Origin: Natronomonas salsuginis
GTDB taxonomy: Archaea > Halobacteriota > Halobacteria > Halobacteriales > Haloarculaceae
NCBI RefSeq assembly: GCF_005239135.1
Contig: NZ_QKNX01000001.1
Coordinates: 62,001 to 126,000 of the forward strand
Reading direction: 5' to 3'
DNA: 64,000 bases
The position numbers and the translations under genes are program-made. Positions 16,440 through 25,755 of the stretch are shown here, piece by piece (within the stretch, counting starts at the first letter, position 1; each line of letters begins with the position of its first letter). The notes beneath the pieces were generated by a model that was not told the DNA's origin, made no database searches, and saw only the letters and a list, made by a program, of their open reading frames with translations.

Positions 16440-16826
16440 TCACTCGATCTCGATTCGATGGCTGATCTTCTCGGCCGCATCCTCGGCGGGGAGACGGATT
16501 TCGAGCACCCCGTTGCGGTAGGTAGCCTCGATGTCCGCTTCGTCCACGTCTCCGGGGAGTCTGAGCTGTTCGTGGACGCTTCTGCTCCACGCTTCGCCGT
16601 CGTCGGATCCCTCGTGGAGCGCCTCGATCGTCAGAACGCCGTCGTCGAATCGGAGGTCAATCTCGGACGTCTCGAACCCTGGAAGATCCGCGTGGACGAC
16701 GTAGCCATCCCCGTCGATCTCGGTGCGAACGGGGATGGACCGCCCGTAGCCGACGTCGAAGTGACTCTCGGACATGGCGTGTCGCATCTCTTCGAACAGG
16801 CGGTTCATCTCGTCGAGTACGGTCAT
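16440..16826 (-). CDS. Hsp20/alpha-crystallin family small heat-shock protein
   Basis: The 128-residue protein has the alpha-crystallin core: VRTEIDGDGYVVHADLPGFETSEIDLRFDDGVLTIEA, ending in the conserved ATYRNGVLEIRLP. Such proteins hold unfolding proteins as oligomers without ATP. A TATAAA at 16849-16854 is centred about 26 bases before the ATG at 16826, which favours this leaderless start. The upstream ATG at 16835 would be only 17 bases from the box. Confidence 0.9.
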   Translation of the reverse strand: MTVLDEMNRLFEEMRHAMSESHFDVGYGRSIPVRTEIDGDGYVVHADLPGFETSEIDLRFDDGVLTIEALHEGSDDGEAWSRSVHEQLRLPGDVDEADIEATYRNGVLEIRLPAEDAAEKISHRIEIE

Positions 16827-16948
16827 TCGTTTCATGACTATCGATCCGTATAAAGGGGCGCTCGGAGGTTAAATATCGCTGGACGCGTGATAGCAAATCG
16901 CCGCCGGCTGTCCGTCACCCTCCCGTTTCGGCCCCTCGCGGTACCATA

Positions 16949-17602
16949 ATGACCTTGTCGTTCCGCATGGATCTCTCTACTGTGACCCCCTCGCTCACCT
17001 CCCTCGCTCCGATACCGGCCGTCGCGCCCGGAACGTGGCGGCTCGCCCGCGTCCCGCTGATTCTCGCCGTCCCGCTGCTCGTCGTGAGCCCGCCGCTCGC
17101 GATCGGCTGTCTTCTCGCGGCGGCGATCACGCTGTGGTTTCACCGCGATCCCCGGCGCTCGCCGCCGCCGTCGGGCGTCGTCGCCCCGGCCGACGGACGC
17201 GTCTCCGCCGTTCGCCGAGAGGGCGACCGCGTCCGCATCGCGGTGTTCATGAACGTCACCGACGTGCACGTGAACCGCGCTCCCGACGCCGGCACTGTCG
17301 AGGCGGTCGAACACACGCCGGGAAAACACCTGCCCGCATTCAGTAAGGAGTCAGAGCGCAACGAGCGCGTCCAGATCGACTGCGGCGCGTACGAGGTGAC
17401 GCTCATTGCCGGGGCCGTCGCCCGCCGCATCCATCCGTACGTCGAGTCCGGCGACGAACTCGATCGCGGCGATCGGATCGGCCACATCTCGTTCGGCTCG
17501 CGAGCCGACGTGCTTCTCCCCTCGTCGTACGACCTCGACGACGTCCGGGTTCGGGAGGGCCAGCGCGTTCACGCGGGTGAGACGGTGGTCGCGTCGGCGT
17601 GA
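16949..17602 (+). CDS. Archaetidylserine (phosphatidylserine-type) decarboxylase
   Basis: The 217-residue protein has a hydrophobic N-terminal anchor (VPLILAVPLLVVSPPLAIG). It then has the decarboxylase core APADGRVSAV, FMNVTDVHVNRAP, GKHLPAFSKESERNER and RIGHISFGSRADVLLP. In the last motif the Ser of FGS corresponds to the self-cleavage site that forms the pyruvoyl cofactor. In haloarchaea this enzyme makes archaetidylethanolamine and is needed for archaeosortase-dependent lipid anchoring of surface proteins. The partner synthase is not adjacent here. An ATG at 16967 is an alternative start. Confidence 0.88.
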   Translation: MTLSFRMDLSTVTPSLTSLAPIPAVAPGTWRLARVPLILAVPLLVVSPPLAIGCLLAAAITLWFHRDPRRSPPPSGVVAPADGRVSAVRREGDRVRIAVFMNVTDVHVNRAPDAGTVEAVEHTPGKHLPAFSKESERNERVQIDCGAYEVTLIAGAVARRIHPYVESGDELDRGDRIGHISFGSRADVLLPSSYDLDDVRVREGQRVHAGETVVASA

Positions 17603-17615
17603 GCGACACCGCGGC

Positions 17616-19118
17616 TCACTCGTACACTGTCGGTCGGAACGTGATACCCGTGATCTCGAAGCGGGTTCCGCCCTCCTCGGATTCCGTGAGGTCGATCGTC
17701 CACCCGTGACCCACGAAGATCTGTTTGACGATGTTCAAGCCGAACCCGGTGTTGTTCGCGTTCGTGGTGTATCCCGATTCGAACACCTTCTCGCGCGTGT
17801 CCTCGGGGATCCCCTGCCCCGTGTCCTCGACGTAAATGCCGCCCTCCATCGTGCCGACGCGGACCGTCAGATCGCCGTTCGTGTGCTCGATCGCGTTCGC
17901 AAAGAGGTTCTCGAACGCCTGCTGGAGCGCGCTCGGGTCGGCGTCGAGTTCGCGCGAATCGACGATGTGTAACTCCGCCCGCTCGGTCTCTGTGCCGACC
18001 ATCCCCCAGGCGCGCTCGGCCACGTCTTTGAGCGGTACCTGCTCCGTTCCGTCGACCGTGCGCTCGTGTTCCGCCATCATCAGCACGCGATCGACCAGCG
18101 AGTCGATGCGTTCGATCGCCCGCTTGATCCGTTCGAGGTGTTCGTCGTCGTCGGTCTCCTCGTACAGCATCATCGAGTTGGACGCGACGCTGAGGGGGTT
18201 TCTGATGTCGTGTGCGATGACCTTCCGCATGTCCTTGAGCCGTTCGTTCTGCTGTTCGAGCTCGCGCTCGCGCTGTTTCAGCGCCGAAATGTCCCGAGCG
18301 TTGGCGACGAACCCGTCGATGAGGTCGTCTTCGAACATGTTCTTTCCGCGCACTTCCAAGAGGACGTAATCGTCATCCGCCGTTTTGAACCGGCTCTCGA
18401 TGACCGGTTCCTTCTCGGGGTTCTCGATGGCGTCGAAAAACTCCTCCATCGCGTGTTTTCTGTCGTCGACGGGCATGTAATCGAAGGCGCATTCGCCGAT
18501 GAGTTCTCGCTGTTCGTAGCCGAGAATCTCCTCACAGACCGGCGAGATGTACCCGAATCGGCATTGCGAGTTGACGATGGCGAGCATGTCCGTCGAGTTC
18601 GTCACCAGTTTGCTGAACTTCTGCTGGGACAGTTTGAGCTGTTCGCGCGCCTCGTACTGCTTGAACGCGTTGGCGATTCGATTCGCCAAAAGCGAGTACT
18701 GGCTGGAATCGGTCCCCTTCTGGAGATAATCGTTCACGCCGTTCGAGATGGCTTTGCTCGCGATCTCCTCGGAGCCTTTCCCGGTGAAGAGGATGAACGG
18801 GATCTCGTAGTGCTCCTCTCGAACGGCCTCGAGGAATTCGAGGCCGTTCATCTGTGGCATGTCGTAATCGCTGACGATCACGTCGATGGTCTCCGTCCGG
18901 AGTCGGTCGAGAGCGTCCTCTGCATTCGGCTCGGCCTCGACGACGAACTCGTCTCGCTCCCGTTTGAGAAACGACGCCGTCAGATCCAGCAGGTCCGGAT
19001 CGTCGTCGACGACGAGAACCGTTATCTCCGCTTGGGCCCCGATGCCAACGAAGATCGGTGCGAGATCGTCGTCTGCCCCATTCCCATCCGAGATCGCGGT
19101 TTCGTAGATACCCTTCAT
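17616..19118 (-). CDS. Hybrid sensor histidine kinase (receiver-PAS-HisKA-HATPase)
   Basis: The 500-residue protein has four modules in order. The receiver (about 20-140) shows VVDDDPDLL, the phospho-acceptor Asp in VIVSDYDMPQMNG, and Lys in LFTGKGSEE. A PAS domain lies at about 160-280. The HisKA helix has its H-box HDIRNPLSV, and the HATPase domain (about 390-490) has an N-box FENLFANAIEH, VEDTGQGIP and TGFGLNIVK. It probably relays a signal to a separate response regulator not present here. The ATG at 19118 sits in an ATGA overlap with the stop of the upstream unknown gene, so the two are co-translated. The open frame further upstream is shadow sequence. Confidence 0.92.
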   Translation of the reverse strand: MKGIYETAISDGNGADDDLAPIFVGIGAQAEITVLVVDDDPDLLDLTASFLKRERDEFVVEAEPNAEDALDRLRTETIDVIVSDYDMPQMNGLEFLEAVREEHYEIPFILFTGKGSEEIASKAISNGVNDYLQKGTDSSQYSLLANRIANAFKQYEAREQLKLSQQKFSKLVTNSTDMLAIVNSQCRFGYISPVCEEILGYEQRELIGECAFDYMPVDDRKHAMEEFFDAIENPEKEPVIESRFKTADDDYVLLEVRGKNMFEDDLIDGFVANARDISALKQRERELEQQNERLKDMRKVIAHDIRNPLSVASNSMMLYEETDDDEHLERIKRAIERIDSLVDRVLMMAEHERTVDGTEQVPLKDVAERAWGMVGTETERAELHIVDSRELDADPSALQQAFENLFANAIEHTNGDLTVRVGTMEGGIYVEDTGQGIPEDTREKVFESGYTTNANNTGFGLNIVKQIFVGHGWTIDLTESEEGGTRFEITGITFRPTVYE

Positions 19119-19753
19119 CTCCCCGTACGCTCCAGAATGAATTCGTAGTACGGCACCAGCACCTCGATGCCCTGCTCCCAGTGTCGTTTGGTGTTCATGT
19201 CGTGTAACTCCGAGGCGAGCACGTACCGCATCGGCTCCGGCCCCGGTCCAGATCGTCCCCCCCGTCGTTTCTGTGGGTATTCGGGATCCCCTATCGCCGC
19301 GCGGATCTCGTACATCTGCGCTCGCTGGTAGGGCGACCAGTAGTCGCCGCCGGCCTTGTGCTGACGCCACGCCTCGACCTTGTTGGTGGCGTAGTGTTGC
19401 TCTGCACCGACGACGTGTGCCCGCTGTCGGAGGCACGATGAAACCCGACTGTAGTCGGCATCGAGTATTCGCTCCTCGCTGATCTCGCCGCCGGTCAGAC
19501 ACCGAAATTCGACGTCGTCCTTCGCCCAGAGCGCGTCGATGAGCGCCGTCGACGCGAGCTCAATATCCTCGTCGTCGAGATGGGGGAACTGGAGTTCGTC
19601 TACCCGTCGACACGCCTCGATCGCCCGCTGGCGTTCGCCCTCGTCGTGCGCCCGGAATACGTGAGCCAACCCAATCGCCATCTCCCTAGCGGTCGATCGT
19701 CGGTCCGCGTCCCCCCGACCACCGTCGCCTTCGTCGATTTGTTGGCTATCCAT
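19115..19753 (-). CDS. Unknown haloarchaeal protein coupled to a histidine kinase
   Basis: This 212-residue protein is mainly helical and highly charged. It has two Cys only (FRCLTGG and SSCLRQRAHV) and Trp/Tyr-rich stretches (WRQHKAGGDYWSPYQRAQMYEIRAAIGD). No known domain is recognised. Its stop overlaps the start of the hybrid kinase (ATGA at 19115-19118), so the product is probably a partner, such as a sensor input or regulator. TTTATAAA at 19778-19785 is centred 28 bases before ATG 19753, placing the operon promoter. Confidence 0.65.
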   Translation of the reverse strand: MDSQQIDEGDGGRGDADRRSTAREMAIGLAHVFRAHDEGERQRAIEACRRVDELQFPHLDDEDIELASTALIDALWAKDDVEFRCLTGGEISEERILDADYSRVSSCLRQRAHVVGAEQHYATNKVEAWRQHKAGGDYWSPYQRAQMYEIRAAIGDPEYPQKRRGGRSGPGPEPMRYVLASELHDMNTKRHWEQGIEVLVPYYEFILERTGR

Positions 19754-19777
19754 TCTGTTTGTTATAATGACACATGG

Positions 19778-19785
19778 TTTATAAA
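19778..19785 (-). promoter_or_regulatory. TATA box of the unknown protein-kinase operon
   Basis: The palindromic TTTATAAA is centred about 28 bases before the ATG at 19753, the normal position for a leaderless haloarchaeal transcript. It lies in a 241-base gap that also holds AT-rich sequence (TTATATTCCTATAATTG near 19940) for the plus-strand gene at 19995. Confidence 0.65.
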
Positions 19786-19994
19786 GCTTTGCGCCTGCGA
19801 CCGCACGTACCTACCGAAAACGACGCGACCCGTCGACGAAAACCCGGCGACAGCGCCCGGGTCAGCCGTCCAGCGCTCGGATGAACGCGAGGGTGGGCCG
19901 CTCGGTACGGGAATGTATGTTTAACCACAAGACATTTCCTTATATTCCTATAATTGTATGGTGGGTGCTGCAATGCGGGGCGCTCGAACCAACC

Positions 19995-20138
19995 ATGATG
20001 GACCCTGAATACGACCCGAACGCGGAGAATCCGTACGAATGCTTCATGTGTGGAACGGCCATCGAGGCTCGAAACAATCCGGACTCATGCCCGAACTGCG
20101 GTGGGGAGATGCGAAACCGGCTCATCCCGGTTGAATAG
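19995..20138 (+). CDS. Rubrerythrin-like zinc-ribbon microprotein
   Basis: The 47-residue protein is a compact zinc ribbon: [28 protein letters not shown], with two CxxC pairs about 18 residues apart. Such rubrerythrin-like small proteins are common in haloarchaea and probably bind zinc or iron. The gene ends two bases before the glutamate dehydrogenase start, so it leads that operon. A second ATG directly follows the first. Confidence 0.8.
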   Translation: MMDPEYDPNAENPYECFMCGTAIEARNNPDSCPNCGGEMRNRLIPVE

Positions 20139-20140
20139 CG

Positions 20141-21460
20141 ATGGATGCACACGCTGGCGGTGAGCGGTCGTCGAGCGATGGTGACGCGGCGGCGGGATCG
20201 ACGTCCGAGTCCACGTCCGCATCGGAATCGGCGCTCGAAACCGCGAGACGACAACTCGACAGAGCGGCAGGCTATCTCGAATTGGATCCGAATGTCGTCG
20301 AGCGGCTCCACCACCCGACCAAGGTGGAAGAGGTGACGATCCCAGTCGAGCGCGACGACGGGACCGTCGAGGTGTTCACCGGCTATCGCGCACAACACGA
20401 CAGCGTCAACGGTCCCTACAAGGGCGGGCTCCGGTATCACCCCGACGTCACTCGGGACGAATGCGTCGGGCTCGCGATGTGGATGACGTGGAAGTGCGCC
20501 GTGATGGGCCTCCCGTTCGGTGGAGCTAAAGGGGGTATCGCGGTCGACCCGAAGCAACTGTCCGGCGACGAGAAAGAGCGTCTGACGAGACGGTTCACCC
20601 AGGAGATACGAGGGATCATCGGTCCGACGCGTGACATTCCCGCCCCCGACATGGGAACCGACGCACAGACCATGGCGTGGTTGATGGACGCCTATTCGAT
20701 GCAGGAGGCGGAGACGATACCCGGCGTCGTCACCGGCAAACCGCCGATAATCGGCGGTAGCGAGGGGCGCGAGGAGGCCCCCGGTCGAAGCGTCGCGATC
20801 GTCGCCCGCGAGGCCTGTGCGTACGACGATCGATCGCTGACCGAGACGACCGTCGCCGTCCAGGGGTACGGCAGCGTCGGCGCGAACGCCGCTCGACAAC
20901 TGGACGAGTGGGGCGCCTCAGTCGTGGCGATCAGCGACGTGAACGGTGCGATGTACGATCCTGACGGGATCGACGTCGCGTCGGTGCCCTCACACGACGA
21001 GGAACCGGAAGCCGTCACGCGCTACGCGGACACCGTCATCTCGAACGACGACCTGCTCGAACTCGACGTCGACGTGTTGATCCCCGCCGCAATCGGCAAC
21101 GTGATTACCACCGAAAACGCCGACGAGGTACGGGCACCCATCATCGTCGAGGGTGCGAACGGCCCGGTGACCTCGGGTGCTGACGAGATGCTCGCCGAAC
21201 GGGACGTGGCCGTGATCCCGGATATCCTGGCGAACGCCGGCGGCGTCACGGTCAGCTACTTCGAGTGGCTCCAAGACATCAACCGCCGCTCGTGGTCGCT
21301 CGACCGCGTCAACGAGGAGCTCGAAACCGAGATGCTCGAGGCGTGGCGCGCCGTCCGCCACACCTTCGACGAGCGCGATCTCACCTGGCGAGAGGCCGCC
21401 TACATCGTGGCGCTTTCGCGGGTCGCCGCCGCACACGAAGCTCGCGGTCTGTGGCCGTGA
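20141..21460 (+). CDS. gdhB: Glutamate dehydrogenase (Glu/Leu/Phe/Val family)
   Basis: The 439-residue enzyme has the glutamate-binding segment [14 protein letters not shown] and the catalytic Lys in [10 protein letters not shown]. Asp in [10 protein letters not shown] and the Rossmann motif [17 protein letters not shown] follow. It interconverts glutamate and 2-oxoglutarate with ammonia. The first 30 or so residues are a Ser/Thr/Asp-rich extension. Haloarchaea carry several paralogues, so NAD or NADP preference cannot be set here; the symbol is tentative. The preceding zinc-ribbon gene is two bases away. Confidence 0.93.
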   Translation: MDAHAGGERSSSDGDAAAGSTSESTSASESALETARRQLDRAAGYLELDPNVVERLHHPTKVEEVTIPVERDDGTVEVFTGYRAQHDSVNGPYKGGLRYHPDVTRDECVGLAMWMTWKCAVMGLPFGGAKGGIAVDPKQLSGDEKERLTRRFTQEIRGIIGPTRDIPAPDMGTDAQTMAWLMDAYSMQEAETIPGVVTGKPPIIGGSEGREEAPGRSVAIVAREACAYDDRSLTETTVAVQGYGSVGANAARQLDEWGASVVAISDVNGAMYDPDGIDVASVPSHDEEPEAVTRYADTVISNDDLLELDVDVLIPAAIGNVITTENADEVRAPIIVEGANGPVTSGADEMLAERDVAVIPDILANAGGVTVSYFEWLQDINRRSWSLDRVNEELETEMLEAWRAVRHTFDERDLTWREAAYIVALSRVAAAHEARGLWP

Positions 21461-21550
21461 GCTGACCGGAGAGACGACTGCGCCGACAGCGGTGGGGATA
21501 CACCTTTTTCATTCGGTGATGTGTGTGCGAGTACGGATCACCCGACGAGC

Positions 21551-22267
21551 ATGAAAGACGCTATCCGACACAACTTCGATCTGAGTCCCGACGCCTACGG
21601 CGAGTACGAACGGATGACCGGTCGGTTCGGGACGCTCGCCGACCGACTGTACGAGGCGATGCGCGCGCGGTCCTCAACGCCGATCCGGAGCTACCTCGAC
21701 GCGGGTGCCGGCTCCGGCATCAGCACGCGGCGGCTCCTCGCGTCCGGCTGCTCCCCCGTCGCGTTAGATCTCAGTCGGTCGATGCTCCTGGAGAACCCGG
21801 CCGACCACCGCGTGCAGGCGGATTTCGATACCCTCCCGTTCGCGGCCGATACGTTCGACGCCGTCGCCTTCACCGCCTCCCTGTTCTTGACGCCGGAGCC
21901 GGACCGGGCCGCGCGCGAGGCCCGCCGGGTACTGCGTTCCGGCGGGGTCGTCGGCGCCGTCGCTCCCATCGGCTGGACGGCGACGGACGGGTCGGACGTG
22001 TTCGAACCGCTCGATCGCCAGTCGCGGTCGCCGACCGGTGCGGAGGCGGTCGGCGACGCGCTCCGACTGTCGTTTTCGGTCGAACACGGTCGGTGGACGT
22101 TCGAGACGACGGCGGAGAATCTGCGGGCGCTCCACGCGATCCCCGCGATGGCCGCTCGCCTCTATCCCCGACTCTCCCCGAAAGAGCGGATCGAGCGGGC
22201 GCAGACGCTTCTCGCCGATGTCGACGGACCGCTCGAACAGCACTGGCGGTGGTTCGTGGGCGTGTAA
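21551..22267 (+). CDS. Class I SAM-dependent methyltransferase
   Basis: The 238-residue protein has the SAM-binding motif YLDAGAGSGISTRRLL (motif I), an acidic strand end (VALDLS) and the post-motif VQADFDTLPFAADTFDAVAFTASLF. VLRSGGVVGAVAPIGW then matches UbiE-like enzymes. The substrate is unknown. ATG 21551 is used; an in-frame GTG at 21521 would add ten residues. Confidence 0.85.
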   Translation: MKDAIRHNFDLSPDAYGEYERMTGRFGTLADRLYEAMRARSSTPIRSYLDAGAGSGISTRRLLASGCSPVALDLSRSMLLENPADHRVQADFDTLPFAADTFDAVAFTASLFLTPEPDRAAREARRVLRSGGVVGAVAPIGWTATDGSDVFEPLDRQSRSPTGAEAVGDALRLSFSVEHGRWTFETTAENLRALHAIPAMAARLYPRLSPKERIERAQTLLADVDGPLEQHWRWFVGV

Positions 22268-22301
22268 CGCTCGTCACGCCTCCCGGCCAGCCTCGCCACC
22301 C

Positions 22302-23120
22302 TCAGGACGCCACCTTCTCGATCTCACCCTTGAGAGCCGCGGTGTCGAAGCCGTGATCCGGCCGAAGCCCGACGAAGTCGAGGAAGTCGCGCGCCTCGAG
22401 GAGCACGTCGGCCGAGTACGATTCAAGGGCTGCCTCGACGGCGGAACTCACCCCGATGTGTGGCTCCAGAGAAGCGAGCGCACAGGCGATGTCGTACGCT
22501 TTGGCGTCGCCGATGGCCTCGTCGCTGACGCGGGTCGCATCGATGAAATACAGCGTCTCGACGCCGTCGGCGTCCGGTGCCACCAAGACGTTCTCCGCTC
22601 GGAGGTCGCCGTGTGCGAGTCCGGCCTCGTGCATCGACGCGAGGTTGGAAAACAGCGTCGGTGCGAACGACCGAACCGCATCGGCCGACAGTTCGTCGAG
22701 CGTCCGGAACGCGGCCAGATACTCCAACACCAACACGCCGACCCCCTCGAACTCGAACGCTTCGATCGGCTCGGGCGCGGCGATCCCGAGCTCGCGGATG
22801 TGCGCCGTCGCGTCGAGTTCGTGCTCGGCCATCTCGATCGGGGTGGAGAACCGTTCGAAAAACCCTTCCGTCCCCGAGGAGAACGCGCCGATGTTCCGCC
22901 CGGTCGTCAACAGCGCGTGGACGAAGGTGTGCTGTTCGGCGATGATCTTCACGAACCACCGCTCGTTCACGACGCAGGGGACCGAAAGCCAGTTGTCGGC
23001 GTCGAGTCGCTCCACCTCGACTGCCTCCGAGGGGTCACCGAAGCGACGACAGACTTCGGCCGCGACCGCCGAGACCCGCGACTTCGGAACGCTCGCCTGG
23101 AGGAGTCGGCGGATGGCCAT
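22302..23120 (-). CDS. Protein-kinase-like fold protein (RIO/InaA type)
   Basis: The 272-residue protein keeps kinase landmarks. There is a VKII strand likely holding the ATP-binding Lys, an LVLEYL hinge, the catalytic loop LAHGDLRAENVL (H-x-D-x4-N), and FIDATR in place of the DFG metal motif. It resembles small atypical kinases related to RIO and lipopolysaccharide kinases. Whether it phosphorylates a protein or a small molecule is unknown. The start at 23120 begins with the first conserved helix. Confidence 0.78.
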   Translation of the reverse strand: MAIRRLLQASVPKSRVSAVAAEVCRRFGDPSEAVEVERLDADNWLSVPCVVNERWFVKIIAEQHTFVHALLTTGRNIGAFSSGTEGFFERFSTPIEMAEHELDATAHIRELGIAAPEPIEAFEFEGVGVLVLEYLAAFRTLDELSADAVRSFAPTLFSNLASMHEAGLAHGDLRAENVLVAPDADGVETLYFIDATRVSDEAIGDAKAYDIACALASLEPHIGVSSAVEAALESYSADVLLEARDFLDFVGLRPDHGFDTAALKGEIEKVAS

Positions 23121-23234
23121 ACGACACCGTGTAGCCGTTCGCGCGTAATAAGCTGTGGCCAATCGTCCGGCGACAACGGTGTGGCCCACCGGCCGACCAC
23201 AACCCCTATCGGGTCGGCCGACCTGCCGAGTTCC

Positions 23235-23681
23235 ATGAGCTATCGGACGTTCGCCGACGTGACGGTCGGCGACACCATCGATTGCGGGACGGCCTCCGTC
23301 ACCCGCGAGGAGATACTCGAGTTCGGCGCGCGATACGACCCGTTGGACATTCACACCGACCCGACCGCCGCCACCGAGACGCCGTTCGGCGACGTGATCG
23401 CGAGCGGAATCCACACGTTCGCGCTGACGCAACCGCCCGTGGTCGAACACTTCTACGCGAACTCCGATCTGGTCGCGGCCGGACACATCAAGGAGCTCCG
23501 GCTGCCGGCCCCCGTTCGCCCCGGCGACACGCTCGCCGTTTCGCTCGACGTCGTGGACAAACGGACCTCCGTCGCTTCCGACGGCCGAGGCGTCGTCACG
23601 ACCCGTCGAACCGCGACGGTCGACGGAGAAAGGGTCTTCGAGATGCAAAACGACTCCGTCTGGTCGGTCCCCGAGGAGTGA
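23235..23681 (+). CDS. MaoC-like hot-dog (R)-specific enoyl-CoA hydratase
   Basis: The 148-residue single hot-dog protein contains the MaoC signature. YDPLDIHTDP supplies the Asp/His pair, FGDVIASGIHTFALTQ follows, and LRLPAPVRPGDTL is the typical third segment. It would hydrate trans-enoyl-CoA to the R-3-hydroxy form, as in polyhydroxyalkanoate or fatty-acid routes. Its promoter region is shared with the divergent kinase-like gene. Confidence 0.85.
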   Translation: MSYRTFADVTVGDTIDCGTASVTREEILEFGARYDPLDIHTDPTAATETPFGDVIASGIHTFALTQPPVVEHFYANSDLVAAGHIKELRLPAPVRPGDTLAVSLDVVDKRTSVASDGRGVVTTRRTATVDGERVFEMQNDSVWSVPEE

Positions 23682-23710
23682 GCGCACGGACAAACGTTGT
23701 CCCCCCGCGA

Positions 23711-25183
23711 TCAGTCGTCCGCGACGCTCGCGCGCACGTCGCCGATGTCGGGCCGGGTGACCTCGCGATCAGTCGATTCGTCCTCGATGTCGTACGGGTA
23801 TTCGCCCGTGACGCAGCCGAGACAGAGATCGGCTCGCGACCTTTCGAGCGCCTCGGCGACGGCGTCGATCGAGAGGTACGCGAGTGAGTCGGCCCCGACG
23901 GTCTCACATATCGCCTCAGTGTCCCGCCCGGCGGCGATCAGTTCCTCCCTCGACGCCATGTCGATCCCCATGTAGCAGGGGGCGACGATCGCGGGCGCGC
24001 CGATCCGCATGTGGACCGACTCGGCCCCCACGTCGTTGAGCAGGTCGACGAGCTGCGTCGAAGTCGTTCCGCGGACGATCGAGTCGTCGATGACGGTGAC
24101 GGTTCGCCCCTCGACGACGTCCTTGATCGGATTGAGCTTGAGCCGGACGGCGCGCTCGCGGGCGTCCTGCGTCGGCATGATGAACGTCCGGCCGACGTAG
24201 CGGTTCTTCATCAGCCCCTCGGCGAACTCCACGTCCGAGCCGTCGGCCTGGGCGGCCTCGGCGTACCCCGACGCGAACGCTCGCCCCGAGTCCGGAACCG
24301 GCAACACGACATCGCTCTCGACGCCGGACTCCTCCCAGAGCTTGCGGCCGAGTTCGCGCCGAACGTCGTAGACGAGACTCCCGTCGATGCGCGAGTCCGG
24401 CCGAGCGAAGTAGACGTGCTCGAAGAAGCAGTGGGCCGTCCGCTCCCGTTCGACGAGCTGGTAGGAATCGAAGCCGGCTCCGTCTTCGTCGAGGACGACG
24501 AGTTCGCCGGGGCGAACGTCGCGGACGAGTTCACCGTCGAGCACGTCGATCGCGGCGGATTCGGAGGTGAGGATGTACCCGTCGTCGAGTTCGCCGATAC
24601 AGAGCGGTCGGTTACCCTGCGGGTCGCGGACGCCGAGGACCGTGTCGTCGTGGGCGATCGTGAGCGCGTACGAGCCGTGAATCCGGTCCATCGTTCGCTT
24701 GACCGCCCGAATGAGATCGGCCTCGAGCAGGTTTCGCGCGAGATCGTGGGCGATCACCTCGGTGTCGCCGTCGCTCGTGAACGCGTGGCCGTTCGCGGCG
24801 AGTTCGTCGCGCAGCTCGTCGGTATTGACGAGGTTGCCGTTGTGGCTCAAGCCGAGCGAGCCGGATTTGAACGACACCGAGAACGGCTGCGCGCAACTGG
24901 CGTTGACGCTGCCTGCCGTCGGATAGCGGACGTGTCCGACGCCGGTCGACCCCTTCAGCGACTCCAGATCCTCCTCGTCGAAGGCGTCGCCGACCAGCCC
25001 CATCTCGACGTGGCTGTGCTGTTGGAACCCGTCGTGGGTGACGATCCCCGCGGACTCTTGTCCCCGGTGTTGCAGCGCATACAGCGCGTAGTACAGCGGC
25101 TGTGCCGCGTCTCGCCCGTCCAACGAGACGCCGACCACGCCGCATTTCTCCGTCGGCCCATCCGAGTGCCGCCCGTCTGGCAT
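23711..25183 (-). CDS. purF: Amidophosphoribosyltransferase
   Basis: The 490-residue enzyme has the N-terminal glutaminase nucleophile in EKCGVVG (Cys14, normally exposed by propeptide removal), LQHRGQESAGI, and VGHVRYPTAGS. The PRPP-binding loop VTVIDDSIVRGTTS lies in the phosphoribosyltransferase domain. It transfers the glutamine amide to PRPP, the first step of purine synthesis. Cysteines near CLGCVTGEYPY could belong to the Fe-S ligands known in the Bacillus-type enzyme. The ATG at 25183 is preferred over a TTG nine codons upstream. Confidence 0.97.
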   Translation of the reverse strand: MPDGRHSDGPTEKCGVVGVSLDGRDAAQPLYYALYALQHRGQESAGIVTHDGFQQHSHVEMGLVGDAFDEEDLESLKGSTGVGHVRYPTAGSVNASCAQPFSVSFKSGSLGLSHNGNLVNTDELRDELAANGHAFTSDGDTEVIAHDLARNLLEADLIRAVKRTMDRIHGSYALTIAHDDTVLGVRDPQGNRPLCIGELDDGYILTSESAAIDVLDGELVRDVRPGELVVLDEDGAGFDSYQLVERERTAHCFFEHVYFARPDSRIDGSLVYDVRRELGRKLWEESGVESDVVLPVPDSGRAFASGYAEAAQADGSDVEFAEGLMKNRYVGRTFIMPTQDARERAVRLKLNPIKDVVEGRTVTVIDDSIVRGTTSTQLVDLLNDVGAESVHMRIGAPAIVAPCYMGIDMASREELIAAGRDTEAICETVGADSLAYLSIDAVAEALERSRADLCLGCVTGEYPYDIEDESTDREVTRPDIGDVRASVADD

Positions 25184-25346
25184 ACCTAGCGGTGGGAGGT
25201 CCAACGACAAAAACCCACTCCATCGTGCGTGATGGCACGATCAACAAGCGTCAATTAATGCACGTTCGTGCACATATATCGGGGGCGAGCGATGGCGGCA
25301 CCGCTCTCCGTTCGAGTGTCGAACGAGAACATCGACGATCGAAGCG

Positions 25347-25520
25347 TTATTCGCCCTGCTTGGACTGCCAGGCGTACCCACGGCGCTTGGCGGTCTTGCC
25401 GAACCCGCAGGACGCACAGACCTTCTTTCTCGAGTGGTAGGACTTCTCGCCGCAGCGTCGACACTTGACGTGCGTCGTCTTGTTCTTCTTCCCTTGGCTT
25501 GGGGTCCCAGCGCCGGTCAT
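25347..25520 (-). CDS. rpl37e: Ribosomal protein L37e (eL37)
   Basis: The 57-residue basic protein reads [20 protein letters not shown], then [17 protein letters not shown] and AKRRGYAW. The four cysteines form the zinc finger of eL37, a large-subunit protein. The start overlaps the LSm stop (ATGA at 25517-25520), the usual archaeal gene pair. The gene is too short to show up in simple ORF searches but the identity is clear. Confidence 0.97.
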   Translation of the reverse strand: MTGAGTPSQGKKNKTTHVKCRRCGEKSYHSRKKVCASCGFGKTAKRRGYAWQSKQGE

Positions 25521-25702
25521 GGTTGTATCGAGACGACGTTATCGCCGCGGATAATGGTTACGTTGTCGTTCTCCTCCAACACGAGGTTCATGTGCTGGTC
25601 GTAGCCCGAGAGCACGCCTTCGTACACGGTGTCGCCCTTCAGCGTGACGCGTACGTCGTCTCCGAGCGTCTCCTCGAGAACGTCGAGCGGACGGCTTGTC
25701 AT
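25517..25702 (-). CDS. LSm (Sm-like) RNA-binding protein
   Basis: The 61-residue protein carries both Sm motifs: [29 protein letters not shown] (Sm1) and [12 protein letters not shown] (Sm2, with the Arg-Gly pair). It forms a heptameric ring that binds U-rich RNA. Its coupling with L37e is conserved across archaea. A TATAAA at 25727-25732 is centred 28 bases before the ATG, giving a leaderless mRNA. Confidence 0.96.
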   Translation of the reverse strand: MTSRPLDVLEETLGDDVRVTLKGDTVYEGVLSGYDQHMNLVLEENDNVTIIRGDNVVSIQP

Positions 25703-25726
25703 ATAAATACCGGCACGCGCGAACCG

Positions 25727-25732
25727 TATAAA
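25727..25732 (-). promoter_or_regulatory. TATA box of the LSm-L37e operon
   Basis: GTATAAACG on the plus strand reads as a TATA box for the minus-strand operon, centred about 28 bases before the LSm ATG. This is the normal haloarchaeal spacing. Confidence 0.7.
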
Positions 25733-25755
25733 CGCACCGACCCGTCGCGCTCCCC

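Noticed and set aside
17616-19502. A longer 628-residue version of the hybrid kinase
   Set aside because: The added N-terminal part is the upstream unknown gene in another frame; the ATGA overlap fixes the start at 19118.
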